A DNA stretch of 14,636 nucleotides. Source: JBHELG01 sp046263195 (GTDB taxonomy: Bacteria; Actinomycetota; Nitriliruptoria; Nitriliruptorales; JAHWKO01). Positions 6,307 to 13,521 of the stretch are shown here, one piece after another (within the stretch, counting starts at the first letter, position 1; the number at the start of each line of letters is the position of its first letter). The stretch spans positions 1-14,636 of the forward strand of contig JBHELG010000094.1 in the NCBI GenBank assembly GCA_046263195.1. The letters run 5' to 3'. The notes under the pieces are model-generated. The model did not search any database, was not told where the DNA came from, and saw nothing but the letters and a program-made list of their open reading frames with translations. The position numbers and the translations under genes are program-made.

Positions 6307-7425
6307 TCAGACGGCCATGACCCGGCGCCGGCTCAAGTACCTGCCTACCTGGAGAGGTGTGATCTCGCCGATCAGGTGGCCGTCGCTACCGACGAAGACG
6401 GGCGACCCATCCTCTTCCAGGCGCTCGACCACACTCTCAGCCGGGGTCTCCGGGGAGATCGTCACCTGGCTGTCCAGGGGCTGCGTGAGGTCGCGGACCC
6501 ATCGGCTCTCCCACTGCCGAGCAGGGATGCGCTTGACCGCTTCCAAGTTGAGCAGGCCCAGCGTCCGGCCGCCTTCGTCCACGGGAAAGGCGGCCTGCTC
6601 GTAGCGGAGGAAGTACTCGTCCACGGCCTCGCGAAGACTCGCATCTGCCGGCACCGCCACCAGCCCCGGACTCATCACGTCCTCGGCGCGCACGCCCTCG
6701 AGAAGATGATGCATGTGAATCTGCAGATACGAGCTGCGCGCCGCACCCGCCAGGAACCAGCCGATGGCGGCGAGCCAGATGCCGTTCGCAAGCGCTCCCG
6801 TGAAGAGCAGGAGGAGGCCGACCAGCATCATCAGGTAACCGAACGCCTGTCCGACCAAGCTCGCTGTCCTCGTGGCCCGATCCAGGCTCCCGGTGCCCTT
6901 CCACAGCGCCGATCGGAGCACCCTCCCGCCGTCCAACGGAAGGCCAGGGATGAGGTTGAACACCCCGAGCAACAGGTTGAGCACCCCCAGGTACTGGAGG
7001 GCACCGAAGACCGGAAGAGCAAGGGTGCCTCGAGCGAGGAGCCCCACTCCGACGAGTACCGCCCCTAGGATGAAGCTCGTGGCTGGTCCGACGATGCTGA
7101 TGAGGAACTCGTCCTTCGGAGCGCGCGACTCGACGTTGGCGCGGGTAGCTCCGCCGAAGAGGAACAACGTGATGTCCCGCACCCGTATCCCCCTGCGCTG
7201 GGCGAGGAGCGCGTGGGCCATCTCGTGGGTGAGAACGGAGCCGAAGAAGAGCACGGCCGTGGTCGCGGCCAGGGCGATCGCCCAGCCTGGCGACAGGTTG
7301 CTGTAGGTCAAGGTGAATTGCAGGTAGAAGCTGTAGGTCACCAGGAGGGCGATGATCGCCCACGAGGAGTCGATCCGGATCTCGATGCCCCTGATCCTGC
7401 CGAGTCGCCAGGAATGTCCGAACAT
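6307..7425 (-). CDS. site-2 protease family (M50) metalloprotease with C-terminal CBS region
   Basis: A membrane-embedded zinc metalloprotease of the S2P/M50 family, 372 residues. The HExxH motif is THEMAH (His67, Glu68, His71) in the second hydrophobic helix, and the third zinc ligand is Asp165 in NLIPGLPLDGGR. About six membrane segments occupy residues 20-230. The C-terminal part (about 242-370) contains paired CBS-like modules, first RAEDVMSPGLVAVPADASL and then VRDLTQPL, which in related proteins bind adenosyl nucleotides and may regulate activity. Length and order match the SpoIVFB-like M50/CBS subfamily. The ATG is supported by AAGGAG seven bases upstream on the minus strand. It converges with the sigma-factor operon, ending 56 bases from it. 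Such enzymes cleave membrane proteins, classically anti-sigma factors; the anti-sigma here lacks a membrane helix, so its substrate is unclear. Confidence 0.92.
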   Translation of the reverse strand: MFGHSWRLGRIRGIEIRIDSSWAIIALLVTYSFYLQFTLTYSNLSPGWAIALAATTAVLFFGSVLTHEMAHALLAQRRGIRVRDITLFLFGGATRANVESRAPKDEFLISIVGPATSFILGAVLVGVGLLARGTLALPVFGALQYLGVLNLLLGVFNLIPGLPLDGGRVLRSALWKGTGSLDRATRTASLVGQAFGYLMMLVGLLLLFTGALANGIWLAAIGWFLAGAARSSYLQIHMHHLLEGVRAEDVMSPGLVAVPADASLREAVDEYFLRYEQAAFPVDEGGRTLGLLNLEAVKRIPARQWESRWVRDLTQPLDSQVTISPETPAESVVERLEEDGSPVFVGSDGHLIGEITPLQVGRYLSRRRVMAV

Positions 7426-7659
7426 TTCCCTGCTCCTTCTGATGCGACCTTGCCGGGACGGCCTTCATTGCGGGGTGGCCTCTGGAGCTTGGTAGCGAGA
7501 ACCGCGCCCTTCTCCGCGGTCCGAGGATGACGTTCGTGACGACCGGAATCTCCCCTGTTACTGCCCGCTCCCTATTCCCACGGACACGACTCCCTGCTCC
7601 CTGCTGACTGCAACGAGACGCGTTCCTCCTGGTGGGCGTGCTCCAATCGGATCCGAAGC

Positions 7660-7680
7660 TCTGCCGCGGGTAACGGCAGA
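7660..7680. repeat. inverted repeat, 7-bp arms and 7-base spacer
   Basis: TCTGCCG and CGGCAGA flank a seven-base spacer. It is a perfect dyad in non-coding sequence about 210 bases before the ABC ATPase start. It could be an operator or an RNA hairpin of the leader; no regulator gene is nearby. Confidence 0.5.
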
Positions 7681-7703
7681 TCGAGAGCAAGCTTTATGTC
7701 GAG

Positions 7704-7721
7704 CTTCCGGCTACCCGGAAG
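7704..7721. repeat. inverted repeat, 7-bp arms and 4-base loop
   Basis: CTTCCGG and CCGGAAG flank the loop CTAC. It lies 24 bases after the previous dyad. No T-run follows, which argues against a simple terminator; an operator or leader hairpin for the downstream transporter operon is possible. Confidence 0.5.
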
Positions 7722-7888
7722 AGAGCACGGGCGCTGGCAGCGGCGACGCGGGGCGCCTCCGGCGCGAGCCTTGAAGGCGTGCACCCATGGCGACAGAGTC
7801 AATCCTCGCGACGCCCGCCACCTCGATGCCGGGCACGTCGGGGCTCCGACCGCTCACATGACGGGTGGAGCCACCGAAAGGGTGTGAG

Positions 7889-9097
7889 ATGGCCCGCATC
7901 ACCTTCGAAGCAGTCGACAAGGTCTACGAGGACGGGACCCTCGCGGTATCCGAGTTCACCCTCGCCGTTGGAGACGGCGAGTTCATGGTGCTCGTCGGAC
8001 CCTCGGGCTGCGGCAAGACCACCGCCTTGCGCATGGTGGCGGGTCTCGAGGGCATCAGCGGCGGCACCATCCACATCGGCGAGCGGCTCATCAACGACGT
8101 ACCGGCGAAGGACCGAGACGTTGCCATGGTGTTTCAGAGCTACGCCCTGTACCCCCACATGACGGTGTTCGAAAACATGGCCTTCGGCCTGCGCCTACGC
8201 AAGGTCTCCAAGGAGCAGATCGACAGGCGGGTCCGACGCGCCGCCCACCTGCTCGGCATAGAGGAATACCTGACCCGCAGGCCCCGTGCCCTCTCCGGCG
8301 GTCAGCGTCAGCGGGTCGCGATGGGACGAGCCATCGTACGTGAGCCCCAGGCGTTCCTCATGGACGAGCCCTTGTCCAATCTCGATGCCAAGCTCCGCGT
8401 GCAGATGCGAGCCGAGATCAGCGCCCTCCAGCGGGAGCTGGCGGTCACCACGCTCTACGTCACCCACGACCAGGTCGAGGCGATGACGATGGGTGACCGG
8501 GTGGCGGTCATGAGGAAAGGAAAGCTGCAGCAGGTCGGGTCGCCCCGAGAGCTGTACGACGAGCCCGTCAATCTGTTCGTCGCGGGCTTCATCGGCAGCC
8601 CGGCCATGAACTTGGTGTCGGCCCGACTGGAGCGCGTCGACGGGCAGGTGGTTGCCCACTTCGGCGGCAACCAGCTGACCTTCCCACCCGAGATGGTGTC
8701 CCGGCGTCCGGCGATCGAGCACTACCTGGGACGTGAGGTGGTGCTCGGGATCCGCCCCGAAGACCTGGAGGACGCCTCCCTCGCGTCGAACCGCTCCGCC
8801 ACCATTTCCGGGAGCGTGCGCCTCACCGAGGCGCTCGGCTCGGAGATCGTGGCCCACTTCGACGTCGCCGCACGTCCCGCCGTCACCGACCAGACCCGAG
8901 AGCTCGTCGAGAACGTGGGCGACGAGGTCGCCCTGGAAAGGCTCGAGCAGGATTCGACGACCTTCGTGGGTCGCTTCGGCCCCCGTTCGGACGTCAAGGC
9001 CGACCAGCGCATCGAGGTGGCGGTGGACACCCGCGCCCTGCACGTGTTCGACCCCGACACCGCCCTGGCCATCTACCGAGGAGGAAACGAACGATGA
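7889..9097 (+). CDS. carbohydrate ABC transporter ATPase (MalK/UgpC/SugC type)
   Basis: The ATP-hydrolysing subunit of a carbohydrate importer (CUT1 group), 402 residues from the ATG at 7889. It has Walker A GPSGCGKTT (37-45), Q-loop Gln83, signature LSGGQ (135-139), Walker B FLMDEP (156-161), D-loop SNLD (163-166) and switch His193. The C-terminal regulatory region (about 236-402) is of the MalK/UgpC type, with LGIRPEDL and the closing ALHVFDPDTALAIY. The frame is open eight codons further upstream to 7865, but homology starts at MARITFEAVDKVY, preceded by AAAGGGTG. It overlaps the binding-protein gene by four bases (ATGA). Such ATPases are often shared between several importers; here it is encoded first in its own operon. 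Confidence 0.95.
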   Translation: MARITFEAVDKVYEDGTLAVSEFTLAVGDGEFMVLVGPSGCGKTTALRMVAGLEGISGGTIHIGERLINDVPAKDRDVAMVFQSYALYPHMTVFENMAFGLRLRKVSKEQIDRRVRRAAHLLGIEEYLTRRPRALSGGQRQRVAMGRAIVREPQAFLMDEPLSNLDAKLRVQMRAEISALQRELAVTTLYVTHDQVEAMTMGDRVAVMRKGKLQQVGSPRELYDEPVNLFVAGFIGSPAMNLVSARLERVDGQVVAHFGGNQLTFPPEMVSRRPAIEHYLGREVVLGIRPEDLEDASLASNRSATISGSVRLTEALGSEIVAHFDVAARPAVTDQTRELVENVGDEVALERLEQDSTTFVGRFGPRSDVKADQRIEVAVDTRALHVFDPDTALAIYRGGNER

Positions 9098-10416
9098 CCA
9101 CCAATTCCAGACCGGTTCACCGCGCACTCCTGTTCGCCGTGCTCCTCCTTGCGGTCACGGGATGCGGCGGCTCCGGCAACCGGACGACCACCGGCACGAC
9201 GCCCGGTGGCGACGATCGGGGAGGCCTCGCCGCGGTCGGCGGCTCCATGGAAGTCGCGGCGGTGTGGTCCGCTCAGGAGCAGGCAAACTTCCAACGGGTG
9301 CTCGACGCCTTCACCGCCCAGACGGGGACCCAGGTGACGTTCACCTCTACGGGTGACGACATCGCCACCGTGCTGCGTACCCGCATCCAGGGCAATTCCC
9401 CACCCGATGTGGCAGTCCTGCCCCAGCCCGGACTACTCAAGGACCTGGCCCAACAGAACGCCCTCATCCCCATCGAAGACCTGGTGGGTCAGGCGGTGGA
9501 CTCGGACTGGTCGCCGGACTGGAAGACCCTCGGCACGGTGAACGGCCGGCTCTACGGCCTCTTCTTCAAGGGCGCCAACAAGTCCCTCGGCTGGTACAAC
9601 GTCAGCGCCTTCCGCAACGCCGGCGTGACGGCCCCGAACACCTTCGACGACCTGCTGAGCACGGCCAGAACCGTCAAGGACTCGGGGGTGACACCCTTCG
9701 CCGTGGGCGGAGGGTCGGGGTGGGTCCTTACCGACCTGTTCGAGAACATCTACCTGCGCCAGGCCGGGCCCGACAAGTACGACGCGCTCAGCACACACGC
9801 CATCCCCTGGACCGACCCCTCGGTGAAGGCGGCGCTCACCACCATGGGCAGCCTCCTGTCAGACAGGACGCTGATCGCTGGTTCCGCCACGCAGACGACC
9901 TTCCAGCAGGCCGTCGACCTCGTGTTCCGCAACCCCCCCTCCGCGGCCATGATCCTCGAGGGCGACTTCGTGCCCGGAGCGGCGACGCAGAACGCCCAGC
10001 CGGTCAACGACTACGACTCGTTCCCGTTCCCGTCCATCGGTGGCTCCCCCCCATCCGTCGTCGGCGGCGGGGACGCGGTCGTCATGATGAAGGACACGCC
10101 CCAGGCCAGGGAGCTGATCAAGTTCCTGAGCACACACGAGGCGGCCGAGATCTGGGCCGAGCTGGGGGGATTCTCGTCACCCAACAAGAGGGTCGACCCC
10201 CTCGTCTACCCCGACGACGTGACGCGCCGAAATGCAACTGCCCTCGCCGAGGCCACCATCTTCCGCTTCGACATGAGCGACCTCGCCCCCGCCGAATTCG
10301 GGGGGACTCCCGGGCGGGGCGAGTGGGCCCTGCTGCAGCAGTTCGCCGACAACCCGGCGAACGTCGACGGCAGCGCCGCTCAGCTCGAACAGGCCGCCGT
10401 GGCGGCATTCAAGTAG
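9094..10416 (+). CDS. extracellular sugar-binding lipoprotein (ABC solute-binding protein family 1)
   Basis: The substrate-capturing component of the importer, 440 residues. A lipoprotein signal peptide covers residues 1-23: charged start, hydrophobic core ALLFAVLLLAV, lipobox LAVTGC with Cys24 as the lipidation site, then a Gly/Ser/Thr-rich flexible linker to about residue 48. The mature part follows the family 1 pattern: the first strand AVWSAQEQANFQRVLDAF, then VTFTST and PPDVAVLPQPGLLKDLA, then an aromatic-rich middle, and near the C-terminus FLSTHEAAEIWAELGGFSSP. The protein would bind a sugar or oligosaccharide outside the membrane and deliver it to the permeases; the exact ligand cannot be read. 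Its start overlaps the ATPase gene, with GAGGAGG just upstream. Confidence 0.93.
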   Translation: MTTNSRPVHRALLFAVLLLAVTGCGGSGNRTTTGTTPGGDDRGGLAAVGGSMEVAAVWSAQEQANFQRVLDAFTAQTGTQVTFTSTGDDIATVLRTRIQGNSPPDVAVLPQPGLLKDLAQQNALIPIEDLVGQAVDSDWSPDWKTLGTVNGRLYGLFFKGANKSLGWYNVSAFRNAGVTAPNTFDDLLSTARTVKDSGVTPFAVGGGSGWVLTDLFENIYLRQAGPDKYDALSTHAIPWTDPSVKAALTTMGSLLSDRTLIAGSATQTTFQQAVDLVFRNPPSAAMILEGDFVPGAATQNAQPVNDYDSFPFPSIGGSPPSVVGGGDAVVMMKDTPQARELIKFLSTHEAAEIWAELGGFSSPNKRVDPLVYPDDVTRRNATALAEATIFRFDMSDLAPAEFGGTPGRGEWALLQQFADNPANVDGSAAQLEQAAVAAFK

Positions 10417-10545
10417 GTGGCCGAGGACAGGCGTGCCGCTGGGAGCGCCACCGAGGCGCTCCCAGCCGGCGTCGGAGGGACTTCCGGCCCGGCCCCGCCC
10501 GGGATACCGCCCCCTCGGCGAACCGGCCACAGAGGTGGGATCGCC

Positions 10546-11814
10546 ATGCGACCCGTCGCTGCCCTGCTGTTCCTGATGCCCGCTCTGGTGCTCCTCGGCG
10601 CCCTCGTCGTCTACCCGCTCGTGGGCACGATCATCGCCAGCTTCCAGGACGCCACCGGCAGCCGTTTCGTCGGCCTGGCCAACTACCGCGAGCTGTTCAC
10701 GAACCCCCGGACGCTGCTCGCCATCCGCAACAACATCATCTGGGTGCTCGTCGTCCCCGCCACCGTCACCGCCCTGGGGCTCATCTTCGCCGTCCTCGCC
10801 GAGCGCCTTTCCTTCGAGCGAGCGTTCAAGGCCGTCATCTTCATGCCGATGGCCATCTCACTGCTGGCGGGTGGCGTCATCTGGCGCGTCGTGTACGAGC
10901 AGTCGCCCCAGCTGGGCCTGCTGAACGCCGGCATCAACGCGGTGCTGAGCGTCTTCCGGCCACCCGGTGAGTACCCGGGAGCCTCGCCATCCGAGGGGAT
11001 GCAGCCTGCGGGAGGGGGGTTGGCGCCCACCGTGCCCGTCATTCCAGGCCAGACCTATCAACTGGGCCTGCTCGGTCTCGGTCCCGACCAGGTGCCCAAG
11101 CCGGCGTCTCAGGCCACGGTCGCCGTGCCAAACGGCCCCGAGGAGATCACGGGTGTGGTGTTCCGTGACTTCCGACCGGGAGGCGGTGGCCACCGCGGGG
11201 CGGTCGACCCGGGCGAGCTCGGCCTGCCCGGCGTCAAAGTCGACCTGCAGGATGCGACGGGCAAGGTGGTGAAGGCTGCGAAGACCGAGGACGACGGCTC
11301 GTTCCGCATCACTGGGGTTGTGGCGGGGACCTATCGACTCGAGCTTGCCGCTGCGAACTTCCGCCCCGCCTTCGCGGGCATCCAGTGGCTCGGGCCCACG
11401 CTCATAACCCCGGCGATCATCGTCGCCTACATCTGGATCTGGGCGGGCTTCGCCATGATGGTCCTGGCCGCGGGTCTCGCCGCCCTACCGCGGGAGGTGC
11501 TCGAGGCGGCGCGGGTCGACGGGGCCGACGAATGGCAGACGTTCCGTCGCATCATCGTGCCGCTGCTCGCCCCCGAAATGGTGGTGGTGCTCATCACCCT
11601 CGTCATCTACGTGCTCAAGGTGTTCGACATCGTGTTGGTCATAGCCCCCGAGGCGGTACAGAACAACGCCAACGTCATCGCACTCGAGATGTGGCGCACC
11701 GCGTTCGGGGCGCGCGACCAGGGCCTCGGTTCGGCGGTGGCTGTCCTGCTGTTCGCGCTGGTACTGCCCGTCATGATCTTGAACGTGCGACGGTTCCGAC
11801 AGGAGCGAGGCTGA
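10546..11814 (+). CDS. MalF/UgpA-type sugar ABC permease with inserted SdrD B-like domain
   Basis: One of two membrane subunits of the importer, 422 residues from the ATG at 10546 (AGAGGTGG seven bases upstream). An open GTG at 10417 would add 43 Pro/Gly-rich residues and is rejected. Core helices lie near residues 5-33, 60-85, 95-117, 284-313, 344-367 and 396-413. The EAA loop that docks on the ATPase is EAARVDGADEWQTF (320-333). Typical UgpA-like permeases have about 290-310 residues. The excess is a block of about 140 residues (about 138-277) between core helices 3 and 4, on the outer side. It has a Pro/Gly-rich linker (138-199) and then a beta-sandwich-like module (200-277): GVVFRD, DPGELGLPGVKVDL, DDGSFRITGV and AGTYRLEL. 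The frame is unbroken and membrane parts on both sides are intact, so this is a domain insertion and not a frameshift. Confidence 0.92.
   Translation: MRPVAALLFLMPALVLLGALVVYPLVGTIIASFQDATGSRFVGLANYRELFTNPRTLLAIRNNIIWVLVVPATVTALGLIFAVLAERLSFERAFKAVIFMPMAISLLAGGVIWRVVYEQSPQLGLLNAGINAVLSVFRPPGEYPGASPSEGMQPAGGGLAPTVPVIPGQTYQLGLLGLGPDQVPKPASQATVAVPNGPEEITGVVFRDFRPGGGGHRGAVDPGELGLPGVKVDLQDATGKVVKAAKTEDDGSFRITGVVAGTYRLELAAANFRPAFAGIQWLGPTLITPAIIVAYIWIWAGFAMMVLAAGLAALPREVLEAARVDGADEWQTFRRIIVPLLAPEMVVVLITLVIYVLKVFDIVLVIAPEAVQNNANVIALEMWRTAFGARDQGLGSAVAVLLFALVLPVMILNVRRFRQERG
10957..11376 (+). other. region encoding extracytoplasmic insertion (linker plus SdrD B/Cna-B-like domain)
   Basis: This segment encodes residues about 138-277 of the MalF-like permease. 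Up to about 11142 it is a linker rich in Pro, Gly and Gln. From about 11143 it encodes a module with the SdrD B-like pattern: Asp208 in VFRD, Gly-rich loop, Asp221-x-Gly-Glu224, GLPGVKVDL, DATGKVV, DDGSF and GTYRLEL. The acidic positions resemble the calcium-binding loop of SdrD B domains, though part of it is replaced by Gly. The fold assignment is from pattern recognition only. Confidence 0.75.
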
Positions 11815-12710
11815 TGGCCGCCATAGACGCCCCCACCACACCCGGACCCCTGGCGCGCCCAGCCAGCCATGCCGGCCAGCGAACGCGCCGGCTGCGTCGG
11901 CTCCCCCTCAACCTGGGCATGCTCGTCGTGGCACTGCTGTGGCTGCTGCCCACCGTCGGGCTGCTCGTCACCGCGCTCCGTCCACGCGAGCTGTTCAACA
12001 CGAGCGGCTGGTGGCACGCGCTGACGAAACCATCTGAGCTCACTCTGCAGAACTTCCGGCACATCCTGGAGGATCCGAGCCTCGTAAGGGCCCTGTGGAA
12101 CACCGCGCTCATCACCGCGCCCGCCACCGTGGGCGTGGTCGTGCTGGGGGCCCTCGCCGCCTACGCCTTCGCCTGGATCGAGTTCCGCGGCCGGGAAACG
12201 CTCTTCTTGACCGTGGTCGGCCTGCTCGTAGTGCCCCTGCAGATGGCGCTCGTACCGGTAGCCAGGCTCTACGGCACCATCGGGATCTTCGGCTCCATCC
12301 TCGGCGTCGTGCTGTTCCACGTCGCCTTCGGCCTGCCGTTCGCCATCTTCCTGCTGCGCAACTTTTTCGCCTCGATCCCCAAGGACCTGCCGGAGGCTGC
12401 GCGCCTCGACGGCGCCTCGGAACTGCGCATCTTCGGCCGCATCATGCTGCCGCTCGGGCTGCCCGCCATCGCCAGCCTGGCCATCTTCCAATTCCTGTGG
12501 GTGTGGAACGACCTGCTGGTCGCTCTCGTCTTCGCCAGGACGTCCAACGCCCCCATCACCGTCGCCATTCAGCAGCAACTGCGCCAATTCGGGGGGAGCA
12601 TCGACATCATCAGCGCGGCGACGTTCGTCTCCATGCTCGTGCCGCTCGTCGTGTTCTTCGCGTTCCAGCGCTACTTCGCCGCCGGGCTGCTGGCAGGATC
12701 GGTGAAGTAG
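11814..12710 (+). CDS. MalG/UgpE-type sugar ABC permease
   Basis: The second membrane subunit of the importer, 298 residues. The TGA of the first permease shares its last base with this ATG (TGATG), so translation is coupled. After a 30-residue Pro/Arg-rich cytosolic start come six membrane segments near residues 36-56, 92-118, 128-148, 158-178, 208-232 and 262-284. The EAA loop is PEAARLDGASELRIFGRIMLP, which contacts the ATPase. Length and composition are ordinary for the MalG/UgpE family and there is no counterpart of the domain insertion seen in its partner. It is the last gene of the transporter operon; no sugar hydrolase or regulator follows. Confidence 0.94.
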   Translation: MAAIDAPTTPGPLARPASHAGQRTRRLRRLPLNLGMLVVALLWLLPTVGLLVTALRPRELFNTSGWWHALTKPSELTLQNFRHILEDPSLVRALWNTALITAPATVGVVVLGALAAYAFAWIEFRGRETLFLTVVGLLVVPLQMALVPVARLYGTIGIFGSILGVVLFHVAFGLPFAIFLLRNFFASIPKDLPEAARLDGASELRIFGRIMLPLGLPAIASLAIFQFLWVWNDLLVALVFARTSNAPITVAIQQQLRQFGGSIDIISAATFVSMLVPLVVFFAFQRYFAAGLLAGSVK

Positions 12711-12726
12711 CGGCTCTCATGGCTGG

Positions 12727-12759
12727 CTCCCGTTGTCCCGGAAGGGCGGCTGCCGGGAG
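12727..12759. terminator. possible bidirectional terminator hairpin
   Basis: The short gap between the convergent ABC operon and the minus-strand small-gene operon contains nested inverted repeats: CTCCCG (12727-12732) with CGGGAG (12754-12759), or alternatively TCCCGG (12736-12741) with CCGGGA (12753-12758). There is no T-run, so intrinsic termination is uncertain. Confidence 0.35.
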
Positions 12760-12761
12760 AC

Positions 12762-13040
12762 TCAAGCCATGCCCGGATGGCGCTCCCGGTCACGGATCCA
12801 GTCGAACAGGCCGTCGACCCCTCCCGTGTGGCACGCGCTGATGTAGGCCTCGGCCCACTCCCGGATCTGCTCATCGCTGAAGCCTCGGGACCGCAACGGC
12901 TCCCTTGCCTCGTTGGCGAGCAGACGCGCGCCTTCGATGTGCGCGGAATCCGGCTCCTGCTCGGTCACACCCGCCTGGTCGGGATCCTCGGGCATGAGGT
13001 GGACCAGGGCGGGATGCGGTTTCTCCGTGCTCAGACCCAT
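12762..13040 (-). CDS. conserved-looking small hypothetical protein
   Basis: A 92-residue acidic protein of unknown function. The first 40 residues are Pro/Glu/Asp-rich and probably disordered. The rest is a helical module: ARLLANEAREPLRSRGFSD, then DEQIREWAEAYISACH, GGVDGLFDWIRDRE. The GFSDEQIREWAEAY part resembles small uncharacterised actinobacterial proteins, but I know no function. The ATG at 13040 is chosen over a GTG at 13070 because AGGAG lies eight bases before it. That AGGAG overlaps the TAG stop of the upstream gene (TAGGAG), which indicates coupled translation in a two-gene operon. Confidence 0.75.
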   Translation of the reverse strand: MGLSTEKPHPALVHLMPEDPDQAGVTEQEPDSAHIEGARLLANEAREPLRSRGFSDEQIREWAEAYISACHTGGVDGLFDWIRDRERHPGMA

Positions 13041-13051
13041 CGTCGAGTCTC

Positions 13052-13333
13052 CTAACTGAAGAGGCCCCACAAGCCCGGCTCTTCCTCCTCCGAGGGCGAC
13101 TGGTCCGCTGTGGCGCTCTCGGCCAGGGACGAGCGCCCCCCCGGCAACGCGCGCAGATGTTCGCTCTCCACCTGCTCCGCAGCCACGTCAATCTCCGCGA
13201 GCTCTGCCTGAAGCTTTCGAACCTCGTCCTCGCCCCACAGCGAACTGGACCGGTGGTGGGTGATCGCCGTCACCATGAGGAACCGAGCCTGCGGAGCATC
13301 GAAACCTTCCTCGAGCCAGCCTGCGCGTTCCAT
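13052..13333 (-). CDS. small hypothetical protein with coiled-coil-like segment
   Basis: A 93-residue protein of unknown family. It starts MERAGWLEEGFDAPQARFLMV, continues with an ITHHRSS segment, and has a charged helix EDEVRKLQAELAEIDVAAEQ that could form a coiled coil. The C-terminal third is Ser/Glu-rich and probably disordered, ending GLWGLFS. No signal peptide or membrane helix. The start is well fixed by GGAGGAGG five bases upstream. It is the first gene of a two-gene minus-strand operon, divergent from the FIST gene. The two products may act together, but nothing in the sequence shows how. Confidence 0.75.
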   Translation of the reverse strand: MERAGWLEEGFDAPQARFLMVTAITHHRSSSLWGEDEVRKLQAELAEIDVAAEQVESEHLRALPGGRSSLAESATADQSPSEEEEPGLWGLFS

Positions 13334-13338
13334 GTCGA

Positions 13339-13346
13339 CCTCCTCC
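13339..13346 (-). promoter_or_regulatory. strong Shine-Dalgarno GGAGGAGG
   Basis: On the minus strand GGAGGAGG lies five bases before the ATG at 13333. It confirms that the first small hypothetical gene of this operon is real. Confidence 0.7.
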
Positions 13347-13424
13347 GGCTGCTACCGCCACGGACTTTTTTCTGACCTTGGACCGGATTTCAATTACTCG
13401 ATGTTCGCTCTGAAATATTCCTCC

Positions 13425-13442
13425 GTCGCTGCTGCCAGCGAC
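13425..13442. repeat. inverted repeat in divergent intergenic region
   Basis: GTCGCTG and CAGCGAC flank the loop CTGC, a perfect 7-bp dyad. It sits between the minus-strand small-gene operon and the FIST gene, next to an AT-richer patch (about 13368-13420) that may hold promoter elements. Two smaller dyads follow: GCCGG/CCGGC at 13461-13474 and TGCCG/CGGCA at 13492-13503. An operator is possible. Confidence 0.45.
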
Positions 13443-13521
13443 CCTCCTGACCCATTGGGAGCCGGAATCCCGGCATACCTGCTATCCGCCATGCCGAGCG
13501 GCACATTCTGGGTGCACCGTG

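Larger units (their letters stand above)
7426..7888. other. 463-base intergenic region between S2P and ABC operon
   Basis: The region separates the divergent site-2 protease gene and the sugar ABC operon, so it must hold promoters for both. No frame gives a convincing protein. It contains short CTCCCTG direct repeats near 7590-7602 and two clean inverted repeats (7660-7680 and 7704-7721), annotated separately. I could not identify a -35/-10 pair with confidence. Confidence 0.6.

Noticed and set aside
6437..7690. Minus-strand open frame of 417 codons overlapping the site-2 protease
   Set aside because: It is a frame shadow of the protease and is dominated by Arg, Gly and His without any domain.
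7572..7802. Minus-strand open frame of 76 codons in the 463-base intergenic region
   Set aside because: No ribosome site of note and no family resemblance; it spans both inverted repeats, which fits non-coding sequence better.
10417..10545. Upstream extension of the MalF-like permease from a GTG
   Set aside because: The 43 extra residues are low-complexity Pro/Gly/Arg; the ATG at 10546 has a good ribosome site and starts directly before the first membrane helix.
9720..10970. Plus-strand open frame of 416 codons across the binding-protein/permease junction
   Set aside because: Out of frame with both genes and highly Arg-rich; a typical GC-rich shadow.
10957..11376. Possibility that the permease insertion is a frameshift or mobile element
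   Set aside because: The frame is unbroken, the segment has sensible domain composition, and I see no terminal inverted repeats or target duplication.
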